From Methanolobus psychrophilus R15 (GTDB lineage: Archaea > Halobacteriota > Methanosarcinia > Methanosarcinales > Methanosarcinaceae), in NCBI GenBank assembly GCA_000306725.1, contig CP003083.1, positions 1,116,001-1,180,000 on the forward strand: a DNA stretch of 64,000 nucleotides. The letters are read 5' to 3'. The notes below the pieces were generated by a model. The model was given only the letters and a program-made list of their open reading frames with translations. It did not search any database and was not told where the DNA came from. Below, piece after piece: positions 45,034 through 54,246 of this stretch. Position 1 is the stretch's first letter. Every line of letters begins with the position of its first letter. Both the position numbers and the translations under genes were made by a program.

Positions 45034-45600
45034 CCACTTCCTCCGTTTGAACTTCTTATTTCTAATTCCACGGCTCTGTGAAAACTATCAGAAGCAATAC
45101 CAACTGAACAGGACCAACGAGTATTTCAACACCATACAATGGCATTTCAATAACTGTCTTCTTTTATCCTGATGCAAGTACAGACGTTTTTACAGGCACA
45201 GAAGTGTTCTTGAAGCACTTCTTAGTGCAGATATGAGATAATGGCAATTATATCTTTTGCTTTAATTAAAAATATAAATAGAAGTGGATATAAACTAATA
45301 TTCAAAAGAAGATGAATTAAAAGCGTATTCTACAATATCTGGAAGCAGCATCGATGGTGATGAAGATGCTGCTTCTGATGGATACCTATTCTTTTACTTC
45401 TTGAATCTCATCTCCGTTTGATCTGATGATAATTAAAAAATAAATATTGTTATATTAAGCAATTATGGCCCTTTCACCACCTGAGAACAGTAGAGATTCC
45501 GAAGTATATAAGTAATCAATACTTAAAAGGGATAATTCAAAATTTATGACATAATGCAGAAACATTTATATTGTTCACAAGATTTCTTAAAGTTAGATTC
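45034..45600. other. 567-base AT-rich intergenic stretch
   Basis: No gene is recognisable. It contains a TATA-like ATATAAATAG at about 45270-45279 on the plus strand, a strong hairpin at 45342-45375 and, further right, ATATAAGTAATCAATACTTAAAA, which probably belongs to the promoter of the gene at 45601. The hairpin region is described separately as a candidate small RNA. Confidence 0.5.
45300..45396 (+). ncRNA. Candidate small RNA with strong hairpin
   Basis: A TATA-like box (AAATATAAATAG, about 45268-45279) would place a start near 45300. About 40 bases later comes a perfect 11-bp stem, GAAGCAGCATC (45342-45352) and GATGCTGCTTC (45365-45375), with a 12-base loop. A T-rich tract (CTATTCTTTTACTTCTTG) follows. 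No ORF fits. The layout is that of a short independent transcript; boundaries are guesses. Confidence 0.3.
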
Positions 45601-46347
45601 ATGGTGAAAAAAATGAGGATGAAAACTCTGCTCAAGATCTGGATTGGCTTCTTGCTGATATTAATAGTTTCAACCGGCATGCTGTCCCTCTGGTGGGAAG
45701 AAAAGAAGCTGGAAGCATATAATAATACGTTCATGGGGAGCTATGTCTACGACATTCAAATAACAACAGACTTACCCCTGAATAACATAACTCTCTATGT
45801 TCCTCTCCCATGGGTCAATAATACATCTACTGTAAGTCAAAGCATAATGAATATCACCAATGGTCAGAATCCCGCGTGGGAATATACACTTGTCAAAACA
45901 GAACACGGACCTATGCTTTCCATGAGAACGGAGAGAATCGAACCGAAATTTGCATTGCGGGGAGAAGGGCCGGATACATATTCGAGGCCTGTGATCTTAG
46001 CAACGACGGTCTTCTTCAACGACACTATCAACACAAAAAACCCTGTAGGCAATGCCGAAGTCCTTATGCCTAGGTACAATAGCGCCAACCTGGGTGCGAT
46101 TACCAGTTATAGAAATGCAATTTCGTACAGGTACGACAGCATTATTTATGCTCACTACGAAACTTCCCCGGATGCAAGAGTTAGTATTGCAGTCAGACTG
46201 GATGCTCAAAATGAATGGTGGATTGGAGGATGGCAGTCAAACAGTTATCGGGAATTAATTATAACTGAATTATCCGGACCCCAGAATGGATGGATTATCG
46301 TAAATGGTGAGCTTGTCACCGGGGAAGGCACATATCTGGAAGAGTGA
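45601..46347 (+). CDS. Membrane-anchored extracytoplasmic protein of unknown function
   Basis: A 248-residue protein starting MVKKMRMKTLLKIWIG. One transmembrane helix (about 8-29) is followed by an extracytoplasmic domain rich in Asn, Thr and aromatic residues, with several N-x-S/T sites that could be glycosylated. Recognisable pieces are DLPLNNITLYVPLPWVNNTS and YETSPDARVSIAVRLDAQNEWW, typical of a beta-sandwich but not a family I can name. The frame is open ten codons further up; the ATG at 45601 gives the cleaner signal-anchor. The next gene starts 4 bases after its stop, so they form an operon. Confidence 0.65.
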   Translation: MVKKMRMKTLLKIWIGFLLILIVSTGMLSLWWEEKKLEAYNNTFMGSYVYDIQITTDLPLNNITLYVPLPWVNNTSTVSQSIMNITNGQNPAWEYTLVKTEHGPMLSMRTERIEPKFALRGEGPDTYSRPVILATTVFFNDTINTKNPVGNAEVLMPRYNSANLGAITSYRNAISYRYDSIIYAHYETSPDARVSIAVRLDAQNEWWIGGWQSNSYRELIITELSGPQNGWIIVNGELVTGEGTYLEE

Positions 46348-46351
46348 TGTA

Positions 46352-46894
46352 ATGATACCAAAAAGCACAATCATGAGAGTATTGATAGTTCTCTTATCAG
46401 TCTGTTTCTTAATGTCAATTACAGTTGGCGCTGACCAATCCGCCTCATTACCTGATTATGGTCCCCAGGTATTCGAGAGAGCAAAGCAAGACCCATGGTT
46501 CATCGATGCCAAGGGAACGATGCCTGTCATTACCGACGAAGGAGAAAAGAGGGAGTGGCTAAATCTGCTTGGCAAGTGTCTTGGCAGTAACAGGAACATG
46601 CATCAATATTCCAAAGAACTCGGAGGCCCTATGATCAGCTACGGGATATACATTGAGGGATATGCATCTGTCGAACTTGACCGGGATAACCCCGAGAAAG
46701 TAAACCAGTCACTAATTGACGAGATGTACCAGATAATTGATGCTAGCTGCAAGCAGGAAGGTATAAACGATGTACCTGTGGTCTTCAGATGGGGAGAAAC
46801 TCCTCAAGAAGACATCGCAGAAGCTCAAATCCCCGGCTTTACCTTACCAATGCTCTTTTTAGTGTTTTTGTTTGCAGCTAGAAGCAAACTCTAA
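46352..46894 (+). CDS. Secreted protein with C-terminal sorting-like tail
   Basis: A 180-residue protein. The signal peptide spans about residues 1-27 (ending VGA). The mature part contains DQSASLPDYGPQVFERAKQD and IYIEGYASVELDRDNPEKVN. The C-terminus is IPGFTLPMLFLVFLFAARSK, that is a PGF-like motif, a hydrophobic stretch and a basic end, like archaeosortase substrates. It begins 4 bases after the preceding gene, so the two are probably made together. The function is unknown to me. Two cysteines (in GKCLGS and ASCKQE) could form a disulfide. Confidence 0.65.
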   Translation: MIPKSTIMRVLIVLLSVCFLMSITVGADQSASLPDYGPQVFERAKQDPWFIDAKGTMPVITDEGEKREWLNLLGKCLGSNRNMHQYSKELGGPMISYGIYIEGYASVELDRDNPEKVNQSLIDEMYQIIDASCKQEGINDVPVVFRWGETPQEDIAEAQIPGFTLPMLFLVFLFAARSKL

Positions 46895-47041
46895 TCTTTG
46901 TCATTAAAAAAGATAGACACAAATGTAAAAAGAATCCGTATCTATGTGATAAGCACTATCCTAGATTTTCCATTCCACGTGCAGACTCTCTTTACCTCAG
47001 GTGATTGCAGACCATCTGCCTGTAAATGGCCAATCAAGCGC

Positions 47042-47590
47042 CTACTTCATAGATGGCCTATCAAAGAAAATATTCTTCCCCCTGACGCTCAGCGGCAGTG
47101 CCATAGCCACATCTGCATCCATCATCTCAAAATAACACGCCGCAGCCCCTGCGCTGTACATTATCCTGTTATCGATGCACAGGTCCTTTGCCTTTGATGC
47201 CGCGCAGCCAACTGCGATTCCCAGGTCCAGATACTTGATCATGCAATGAGGACCGGAGAACTCCTTTTTCACTTTTTTGGTCTCAAGCATGCCCTTGCAT
47301 GTCTCAAAGCCGCATGCGCCACAATCAAGGCCGGATGCGCCGGAAGACTTGAGGCCGATGAGGACAACAGCGTCAGAATCCCTGACGTTCTTAGCATCAC
47401 GCAGCAGGAACTTCATTCCCTTGATGTCGCTCAGCTCTTCCATCTTATTTGCAAGCTCGTCACGGTCCTTGCCATCCAGGAGACAGGTCACGATGTCATC
47501 GATACCCTTCCCTTTTGGTGCTGTCCTTGCAGCTACAAGGATGGTCTTTGCAAGCGATTCAATGATTTCGATTTCTGGATTGAGTTTCAT
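47042..47590 (-). CDS. DUF2148 ferredoxin-domain protein
   Basis: A 182-residue protein of the DUF2148 family, described as containing a ferredoxin-like domain. The cysteine motif is GLDCGACGFETCKG (C90, C93, C98) with further cysteines at 116 (PHCMIK) and in VGCAASKAKDLC, enough for an iron-sulfur cluster. TARTAPKGKGIDDIVTCLL-like text at the N-terminus is also found in this family. It is common in methanogens and anaerobes, with unknown function. The metallochaperone gene lies 76 bases upstream on the same strand. Confidence 0.82.
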   Translation of the reverse strand: MKLNPEIEIIESLAKTILVAARTAPKGKGIDDIVTCLLDGKDRDELANKMEELSDIKGMKFLLRDAKNVRDSDAVVLIGLKSSGASGLDCGACGFETCKGMLETKKVKKEFSGPHCMIKYLDLGIAVGCAASKAKDLCIDNRIMYSAGAAACYFEMMDADVAMALPLSVRGKNIFFDRPSMK

Positions 47591-47666
47591 GGGAAAAGGA
47601 AGGCGGCAATCCTATTTAGTTATTAGTTCCCCTGATTTGCCTTGCAGCTTCCCTATGCATTTCCCT

Positions 47667-48704
47667 TCACAGGTTTATGGGCTTTTGCCCCTGCTGTGCT
47701 TTCTTCTCGAAGTTGATGCCTTCATTCCCCAGGACCTTGCTGATAGAGCTTTCAATTATCCCTGAAAGCTTATCCGGGGGCACAAGGGTCACAGCAGAAA
47801 GTAACTTCAGGTGCTGTTCGTCATCCCCGGTCTCATCCAGTATTTCCACAAATGGTTCTCCATGCGCCGATGTAAGATTTGCCTTGATGAGTCCTTCCCT
47901 GAACTTAAGGGTCATCTTCACATGACCAATGAACTCGGGGTTGATCTCCATCAACCGGGATTTGATTTCCTCCAGAAGATGCACAAGCATGGAAGTGATC
48001 CTGTCTGAATGCAGTTTGTCAGCCCGCAGGGAGTACTCTCCTGAATAGCTGCCAACCCCTGACATTTCAATGGAGTTCAGGTCGGCTCCTGTGTGTTCCG
48101 CCTCGCTCTCCCCTGCAAGCAGATCTATGAACATGCGGAACTTGTCATCCATTTTCTTTGCAGAAAACTCGATCACCAGTGCATCGGGATTAAGCTGCAT
48201 GACGGTCCTGGTTACCGAAGCCACGGTTTGCGCATCCACAAGGTCGATCTTGTTAATGCATACTATTTCCGATTCCTTTATCTGGTTGGCTATGAATACC
48301 GGCACCTGGCTGATTTCCATGTTTATCCTGCTGGCATCCACCAGGGAAACTACTGGTGAGAAGGAAAGATCCTCAACATCCATAAGCTCGATGTGCTCCT
48401 TTATCTGCATGGGGAAAGCTATGCCTGTAGGCTCTATTATGACAATATCGGGATTATACTCTTCCACAAGTGTCTGCAGGGTATATTCCATGCTGATGCG
48501 CAGGGAACAGCAGATGCAGCCGCTTGTGAGCTCCTTTGTGACCAGACCGCTGCCTGATATGGTCTCGCCGTCCACACCAACCTCGCCGATCTCATTGACA
48601 ATTATGGCTATCTTGTGGCCTTTCTCCACAAGGTGCCTGCCAAGACTCCGCAAAGTTGTCGTTTTCCCGCTTCCAAGGAAGCCACCTATGATCATCACTT
48701 TCAT
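47667..48704 (-). CDS. COG0523 (CobW/HypB/UreG family) GTPase, putative metallochaperone
   Basis: A 345-residue G3E-family GTPase. The P-loop is GGFLGSGKTT (7-16), the Switch-like metal motif is SGCICCSLR (C63, C65, C66), and CINKIDLVD is the guanine-specificity loop. The C-terminal part (190-345) is less conserved. Family members deliver metals (Zn, Co, Fe) to target enzymes. The metal here cannot be told from the sequence; the corrinoid- and iron-rich metabolism of methylotrophic methanogens offers several targets. Adjacent DUF2148 may be a partner. Confidence 0.85.
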   Translation of the reverse strand: MKVMIIGGFLGSGKTTTLRSLGRHLVEKGHKIAIIVNEIGEVGVDGETISGSGLVTKELTSGCICCSLRISMEYTLQTLVEEYNPDIVIIEPTGIAFPMQIKEHIELMDVEDLSFSPVVSLVDASRINMEISQVPVFIANQIKESEIVCINKIDLVDAQTVASVTRTVMQLNPDALVIEFSAKKMDDKFRMFIDLLAGESEAEHTGADLNSIEMSGVGSYSGEYSLRADKLHSDRITSMLVHLLEEIKSRLMEINPEFIGHVKMTLKFREGLIKANLTSAHGEPFVEILDETGDDEQHLKLLSAVTLVPPDKLSGIIESSISKVLGNEGINFEKKAQQGQKPINL

Positions 48705-48778
48705 CTATTCACCTGTCCAGTACAAAAAGAAAATTGCGGGAACATGTATATGGATTTTGGTTACACCTGCCTCCGGTT

Positions 48779-51736
48779 TCACTCCTGAGGCAGCAGCACA
48801 TGGAAAGTGCTTCCTTTCCCTTCCTCGCTCTCAACCCATATCTTCCCTTTATGATCCTCTACTATCATCTTGCATATATACAGGCCAAGCCCTGTCCCAC
48901 CGTATCTTCTTTTGATGGAGGAGTCAACCTGGTAGAACCTTCCAAAGAGATTGGGGATCTTATCTGTGGGGATGCCAATACCCGAATCACTGACGTATAC
49001 ATGAATCTTATCATTATCTACCAAGGCACCCACTTCTACCTTTCCTCCCGTGGGAGTGAACTTGATGGCATTATCAAGCAGGTTTACTATTACATCGACA
49101 AGCTTATCCCGGTCTCCCCTGATAAGAGGCAGGTCTTCTCCCAGGTTCTTTTCAAAAGTGATGTCCTTCTTTTCAGCCTGCAGTGCAAGATCCTGTATGG
49201 AATTATCGATAATGGAAGTTATTGGCACCATGGAGAAAGAATATGTGAGCTTGCCTGCCTGCGCCCTGCTGATGTAGAGAAGAGAATCCACCAGCTTACG
49301 GAGCCTTTCGGAATTGCGGATAACCGTATCCACCGCTTTTTTCTGCTGGTCGTTCACAGAACCCAGGGTTCCGTCAGATATCAACTGGCTGTATCCCTGG
49401 ATAGAAGTTAGAGGGGTCTTGAACTCATGGCTCACATTTGACAGGAATTCATCCTTCATCCTGTCAAGGGACTTCAGTTCTTCGTTGGCAGCTGAGAGCT
49501 CAACATTGGCCTTGTATAGTTCACTGTTGACCTGGGCCAGCTCTCCTGCATATTTGCGCAGGGTCTCATCAATCTTCTTCTGCTCGATGATCTGCCACAT
49601 GCCTTCCATGAGCAGGGTCAGTTGCCTGACATCAGCCTGGTCATAAGGGTTCCTCTTGTTGCCTACACCAGCGACCCCGACCACTCTTTCGCCGTCAAGT
49701 ATGGGAACGCTCATGTACCGCTTCATCTTAATGTGGCCCGAAGGATAGCCTTTTTTATGTGGGTCAGGTGCCAGGTAATCATTTATTATGATAGGACGCT
49801 TCTGTCGGACAGCCTCGCCCCAGAGCCCTGTGGACTCGAGCAGGTAATCAAACTTCTTTTCCTCAACATCGCAATCTATCATCACGTTCCTTGACCATGA
49901 ATAGATAGTAAGGACATTTCCTTCCTCATTGAGGAACGCCAGATACCCCATCTTGCTCTGGGTGAGTCTTACAGCCTCTTCCTGGACAAAATTAGCTATT
50001 TCCTTGAGGGTTTTGTTCGTTATCCTGCTTAGCTGAAGAAGTGTCTCAAGTCTCGATTCATCCAGCCTTAATGCTTCCTCAGCCTTCTTACGCCCGGAAA
50101 TATCCTCAAAGATGCCGATACCTCCCAGAAATTTGCCATCCTCGGAGATATTGGGACTGAAATGACCTTTGATCGATACTGTTATGCCACTTACTGCCGT
50201 ATGATATTCCCCTTCAAAATGGCCTGTCTTTCTTGAGAGCACAGCATCGACAGCCTTTTTCATGTTCTCATCTCTTACTGTCGTGACCATGTTAAAGCCG
50301 ATTATGTCCTCCTTTTTCTCAAGCCCGATAATCTCAAGGTACTTTTCATTGCAGTGAGTGATGATACCGTTCTCATCGAAATGGAATATCCCAAGAGGCG
50401 AGTTCTCAAATATCAGATGATACTTCTTTTCGGCCTCAAGGGCAGCCTCTTCTGCTTTTTTCCGGTCACTGACATCGATTAGTATGCCCTGGTAATAAGC
50501 AGGTCCACCTTTTTCATCCTTTAACAGATATGATCTCTCAGTCACCCATCTGGCCTCTCCGGATCTGGTCAGCAACCTGTATTCTTTTGCGAAATATACC
50601 CTCCCTTCAATCTCAAGTTGTGAAACATCCTTTCTGACAATATCACGATCATCAGGGTGAATAATGTCCTCAAAAACAAGACGTCCGGAGGTGAAATCTT
50701 CAGGCATGTAGCCAAATTGCGTGATGTTCTCTGAGATGAATTCTACCGGCCAGCTATTTTCCGCACTCCAGAGAACTGCGACTACAGGACTTTTTTTATA
50801 GATGTCGTCCAATTTCTCGATAGACCGGACCTTATCCCTGAGCAACTTATGACTGATGTTCTGTTCATAGACCTTACCTATTGTACCCATCATTCCGCCA
50901 TAGGTGCCATCTTCATCTATCAGGGGAAGCAGGACCCCACTGTGATAAATGAATTGCCCGTCCGGTTTGATGAACGGGAACACATCATAGCTTTTAGATT
51001 GCAGGCTTTCTTTTGCAATCTCAAAAAGTTCGGCAAAACTCAATTCTTCTCCATTCACCTGTCGCGGTATGAACTTGGTCAGTTTCTTCCCCAGCACTTC
51101 ATTTTTTGGAAGACCGGATATCGATTCCATGCCTTTGTTGAAATACACGATATTGTCGTTCCTGTCAACAGCCCATACACCGGTCCAGATATTTTCAAGC
51201 ATGCCATCCTGAAAACTTTTTTCCTTCAGGAATGGCTTGCAGTATGACGAGCTCTGCAGCAGGGTCCACCTGTCTTTACGCAGGATGACAGTGCCATCGT
51301 GCATTCCTATTATGTCGAGTAGCTCCTGTCCGGTCCTCGCTTCCTTAAGAAAAGCAGAAATACCCACGATACGCTTCCCGCGTATTATCTCCATACCCTT
51401 TTTAGCAAATCCCACAAAGCTATTCCAGGCATCTTCACCGGCTATCGTGAACTTATCAGCAATCCTAAGCCCGTCATAACCTTCGGATAGCGCCGCATTG
51501 TACATCTCTTCCCAGGCACCGGGGATACTTGTTGAAGCAGGCTCTTTTCCAGCAAAATAACATTCATTACACGACGTGATCATCAACTGGCCGCTTTCAA
51601 GATATTTCTCAACATCAATACCCCTTTCCCTGAGAAACTTCTGTCCTTCTTCCACAGCTATCTGACCGGAAACAGCCCAAACACAAAGTTCATTATTCTG
51701 CAGACCAGCTTCAAGGAACAATGCCATTACGCTCAT
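48779..51736 (-). CDS. MEDS/PAS/GAF sensor histidine kinase
   Basis: 985 residues from the first ATG. Order: MEDS domain (1-165; LEAGLQNNELCVWAVSGQIA, GTVILRKDRWTLLQ), three PAS domains (about 185-300, 310-430, 440-560), GAF domain (about 570-720; MGYLAFLNEEGNVLTIYSW), a coiled coil, HisKA with SHEFKTP (H770) and a HATPase (NLLDNAIKF, DSGIGI, GGTGLGLYI). No transmembrane segment, so it is cytoplasmic. MEDS domains sense methanogenic or methylotrophic signals. The reading frame with MEDS-like sequence (DLPQGSSFSFLYDTTEEF) continues upstream of 51736 to an in-frame TAG at 51857-51859, so the real start may be upstream. No response regulator is adjacent. Confidence 0.9.
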   Translation of the reverse strand: MSVMALFLEAGLQNNELCVWAVSGQIAVEEGQKFLRERGIDVEKYLESGQLMITSCNECYFAGKEPASTSIPGAWEEMYNAALSEGYDGLRIADKFTIAGEDAWNSFVGFAKKGMEIIRGKRIVGISAFLKEARTGQELLDIIGMHDGTVILRKDRWTLLQSSSYCKPFLKEKSFQDGMLENIWTGVWAVDRNDNIVYFNKGMESISGLPKNEVLGKKLTKFIPRQVNGEELSFAELFEIAKESLQSKSYDVFPFIKPDGQFIYHSGVLLPLIDEDGTYGGMMGTIGKVYEQNISHKLLRDKVRSIEKLDDIYKKSPVVAVLWSAENSWPVEFISENITQFGYMPEDFTSGRLVFEDIIHPDDRDIVRKDVSQLEIEGRVYFAKEYRLLTRSGEARWVTERSYLLKDEKGGPAYYQGILIDVSDRKKAEEAALEAEKKYHLIFENSPLGIFHFDENGIITHCNEKYLEIIGLEKKEDIIGFNMVTTVRDENMKKAVDAVLSRKTGHFEGEYHTAVSGITVSIKGHFSPNISEDGKFLGGIGIFEDISGRKKAEEALRLDESRLETLLQLSRITNKTLKEIANFVQEEAVRLTQSKMGYLAFLNEEGNVLTIYSWSRNVMIDCDVEEKKFDYLLESTGLWGEAVRQKRPIIINDYLAPDPHKKGYPSGHIKMKRYMSVPILDGERVVGVAGVGNKRNPYDQADVRQLTLLMEGMWQIIEQKKIDETLRKYAGELAQVNSELYKANVELSAANEELKSLDRMKDEFLSNVSHEFKTPLTSIQGYSQLISDGTLGSVNDQQKKAVDTVIRNSERLRKLVDSLLYISRAQAGKLTYSFSMVPITSIIDNSIQDLALQAEKKDITFEKNLGEDLPLIRGDRDKLVDVIVNLLDNAIKFTPTGGKVEVGALVDNDKIHVYVSDSGIGIPTDKIPNLFGRFYQVDSSIKRRYGGTGLGLYICKMIVEDHKGKIWVESEEGKGSTFHVLLPQE

Positions 51737-51991
51737 GAACTCCTCCGTAGTATCATACAGAAAAGAGAAGGAACTCCCCTGAGGCAGATCGAGTACAAAA
51801 TCAATATCTGAACTTATTGCAGCAACGCCGATGCTATTACCCCGCAGATTATAGTACTATATTAACATTATTTGTCTCTTATATGTATTTAAGCATTTTA
51901 AATATTAGAATGAGGCACACTTTCACCTGGCTTGCATCAATATTATTAACCATCCCAACAATGTAGATTCTCTCAAAAATGGACGGATGAG

Positions 51992-52423
51992 ATGATGGGA
52001 TCAAAAAAACAAATTTACCTTGCAGGCCCTCTGTTTTCGAAGGCCGAGAGAGATTTTAATATATATTTAAGGGACAGGCTGCTGGAGATGGGATTCAAGG
52101 TATTCCTGCCTCAGGTCGACGGAGAGGATAACCTTTCATCCAGAATGCATGAGAGACAGATGTGCATCTTTGAGAACGATATCGAGGGAATAGATGAATC
52201 AGACATTATCCTTGCTGTACTTGATGGCGGCAGCGATGTGGATTCAGGGACAGCATGGGAAATGGGATACGCTTATGCCAGAGGTAAGAAGGTTCTGGGA
52301 CTGAAGACCGATTTCAGGACATTCGGAGAGGAAGGCATCGTCAATCTTATGATGGAAATGTCAGTGGAAGTGCTTGCAAGGGATGTAGAAGAGATCCTGA
52401 AAGTGCTTGAGGATTACAGATAA
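51992..52423 (+). CDS. Nucleoside 2-deoxyribosyltransferase family protein
   Basis: A 143-residue protein of the nucleoside 2-deoxyribosyltransferase fold. YLAGPLFSKAERDFN at the N-terminus is the substrate-loop motif. ESDIILAVLDGGSDVDSGTAWEMGYAYARGKKVLGL carries the acidic residues and the expected catalytic glutamate in GTAWEMG (quoted in parts: DIILAVLDGG, GTAWEMGYAYARGKK). The family exchanges bases on deoxynucleosides or hydrolyses nucleoside 5'-monophosphates. Two consecutive ATG codons open the gene; the second gives MGSKKQ. Confidence 0.82.
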   Translation: MMGSKKQIYLAGPLFSKAERDFNIYLRDRLLEMGFKVFLPQVDGEDNLSSRMHERQMCIFENDIEGIDESDIILAVLDGGSDVDSGTAWEMGYAYARGKKVLGLKTDFRTFGEEGIVNLMMEMSVEVLARDVEEILKVLEDYR

Positions 52424-52573
52424 CATTTTTTGCAATACATTTTCTTTTTAACTGCACTGCTTCAGGCTCTCTATTGTTAGTGGCGGACTGAAAATGATGT
52501 GCGCTCCTGCCAGCAGGATACATTCTTAATAGTTGCCAGCATTATACTTTTAAAATAATAAAATAAAGGTAGC

Positions 52574-53482
52574 ATGCTGAAAAGGTTCACCACCCTGTTT
52601 CCGTTATGGGCCGTAATGCTCTCAGCTGTTGCACTCTTCTATCCGGAGTTATTCCTTCCCTACCGCAATACCATCCCCATGCTTCTGGGTGTTGTGATGT
52701 TTGCGATGGGTATGACCCTTTCAGTAAGAGATTTCATGCTGGTTCTAAAAAGGCCGAAGGTGATTGTTATCGGAACTGCAATGCAGTATACATTTATGCC
52801 CTTGGCAGGTTTTGCTCTTTCCGGACTCTTTGGTCTTTCCCCGGAACTTACGGCAGGCTTTGTATTACTTGGATGCTGCCCCGGCGGCACAGCCTCCAAT
52901 GTGATCTGCTACCTTGCCAAAGGAGATGTCGCGCTTTCCATTCTGCTGACATCCGTATCGACGCTGATAGCCTTTGTAATGACCCCCTTGCTCACATGGC
53001 TGTACATCGGCCAGACGATCAGTGTCGATATGTATGGCATGGTCATCAGCATCCTGCAGATAGTGGTGGTACCTGTTGCCCTGGGAATCGGGCTTAATGC
53101 TATCCTGGGTTCCCGCACAGAACGCATCCGGCCTGCTTTACCTGCACTTTCTGTAATTACGATCGTAGTCGTAATAGCTATCATAATGGCATTGAACAAG
53201 GATACCGTCATGTCTGCAGGAATATTAGTGATGAGTGTGGTGGTGATGCATAACCTCATAGGGCTTGCAAGCGGCTATGGATTCTCCCGAATGCTGGGTC
53301 TAAGCGAAATAGAATCAAGGACAATTGCTTTTGAGGTCGGGATGCAGAACTCGGGCCTGAGCGTTGCCCTTGCGATCAAGCATTTCTCAGCCATAGCTGC
53401 CCTTCCAGGAGCACTTTTCAGTATATGGCATAACATCTCCGGCTCTTTCCTGGCTTCATATTGGAACAGAAAGAAGATATGA
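52574..53482 (+). CDS. Bile acid:sodium symporter (BASS) family transporter
   Basis: A 302-residue membrane protein with about ten hydrophobic helices. LGVVMFAMGMTLSVRDFMLV, LLGCCPGGTASNVICYLAKG and FEVGMQNSGLSVALAIKHFS are the BASS family motifs at the sodium sites and crossover region. Such proteins import organic anions with sodium; archaeal and bacterial members take up pantoate or related acids, but the substrate here is unknown. AAAGGT precedes the ATG. It appears to be transcribed on its own. Confidence 0.9.
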   Translation: MLKRFTTLFPLWAVMLSAVALFYPELFLPYRNTIPMLLGVVMFAMGMTLSVRDFMLVLKRPKVIVIGTAMQYTFMPLAGFALSGLFGLSPELTAGFVLLGCCPGGTASNVICYLAKGDVALSILLTSVSTLIAFVMTPLLTWLYIGQTISVDMYGMVISILQIVVVPVALGIGLNAILGSRTERIRPALPALSVITIVVVIAIIMALNKDTVMSAGILVMSVVVMHNLIGLASGYGFSRMLGLSEIESRTIAFEVGMQNSGLSVALAIKHFSAIAALPGALFSIWHNISGSFLASYWNRKKI

Positions 53483-53509
53483 CAGAGTTAGAAAAGAAGT
53501 GAAGGGATA

Positions 53510-54157
53510 TTATTCCCTCAAGCAGGCCTTCTCCAGAATGTCCTTTTCCACGACTTCCCCATTAGGTTCCTTTTCTGTGAATATCTGGCCTTCGAAACAG
53601 TAAACTTCGGCACCTGTGACCCAGGCATCTGGGGACAGACCCGCCTTGAGGCAGGTGTGACTCAGGAACTCCACTTCATCCATCTCATTCTCCGGTGCTA
53701 CCTGAGGAAGAAGCAGGCCCTGCCTGTAGCCGCTCTTGATGATCAGACCATGCCTGCCTATCTTTATTGAGGATGGAAGGTCTTTGGGGGGAACATCCAT
53801 ACGCTCAGGCTGAGTGAGAACCGTAACCTCCACAGTGACGTTTGTCATCTCATCTATGCGTACCGGCGGGAACCTGGGATCCCTGAATCCGGCCGAAATG
53901 GCAGAATCCGTTATTGCATATTTCAGGGCCGAATCCGCATAAGGATGACCTATGCACCCTCTCAGTTCGCCTTTTTTAGTCAGGGTCACGAATACCCCCC
54001 TGGGCTCATCAAATATAGCGGGAAGCTGTATCTCCGATCCGTCGATCATCTCGCCGGTCCGCAAATAAGTCTCTATGGTGTCCCTCGCCAACCCTACAGC
54101 CGTCTTACCTTCTTCCGTAAGTAATGTTACCTTCTCTTCCATTACAACCACTCCCAT
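53510..54157 (-). CDS. AMMECR1-domain protein (TIGR00296)
   Basis: A 215-residue AMMECR1-domain protein. [20 protein letters not shown] holds the invariant LRGCIG motif, and [18 protein letters not shown] and [20 protein letters not shown] complete the domain. The family is nearly universal in archaea and eukaryotes. Its biochemical function is not firmly known. In other archaea it often lies near a MEMO-family or radical SAM gene; none is adjacent here. Two in-frame starts are possible, 54157 and 54142 (MEEKV, five codons in); a GGAGTGG before the second makes it plausible. Confidence 0.9.
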   Translation of the reverse strand: MGVVVMEEKVTLLTEEGKTAVGLARDTIETYLRTGEMIDGSEIQLPAIFDEPRGVFVTLTKKGELRGCIGHPYADSALKYAITDSAISAGFRDPRFPPVRIDEMTNVTVEVTVLTQPERMDVPPKDLPSSIKIGRHGLIIKSGYRQGLLLPQVAPENEMDEVEFLSHTCLKAGLSPDAWVTGAEVYCFEGQIFTEKEPNGEVVEKDILEKACLRE

Positions 54158-54246
54158 CAGTCCTTGAGATTTTTAAGCAATTTTCAACAATTCTCAGAAA
54201 CCAATAAAACACTATTGAATTCATCTATGTATTTGTAATTAGCATC

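Noticed and set aside
45353-45377. C/D box RNA based on GTGATGA and CTGA near the hairpin
   Set aside because: The boxes lie about 12 bases apart and no D'/C' pair is found, which does not fit a guide RNA.
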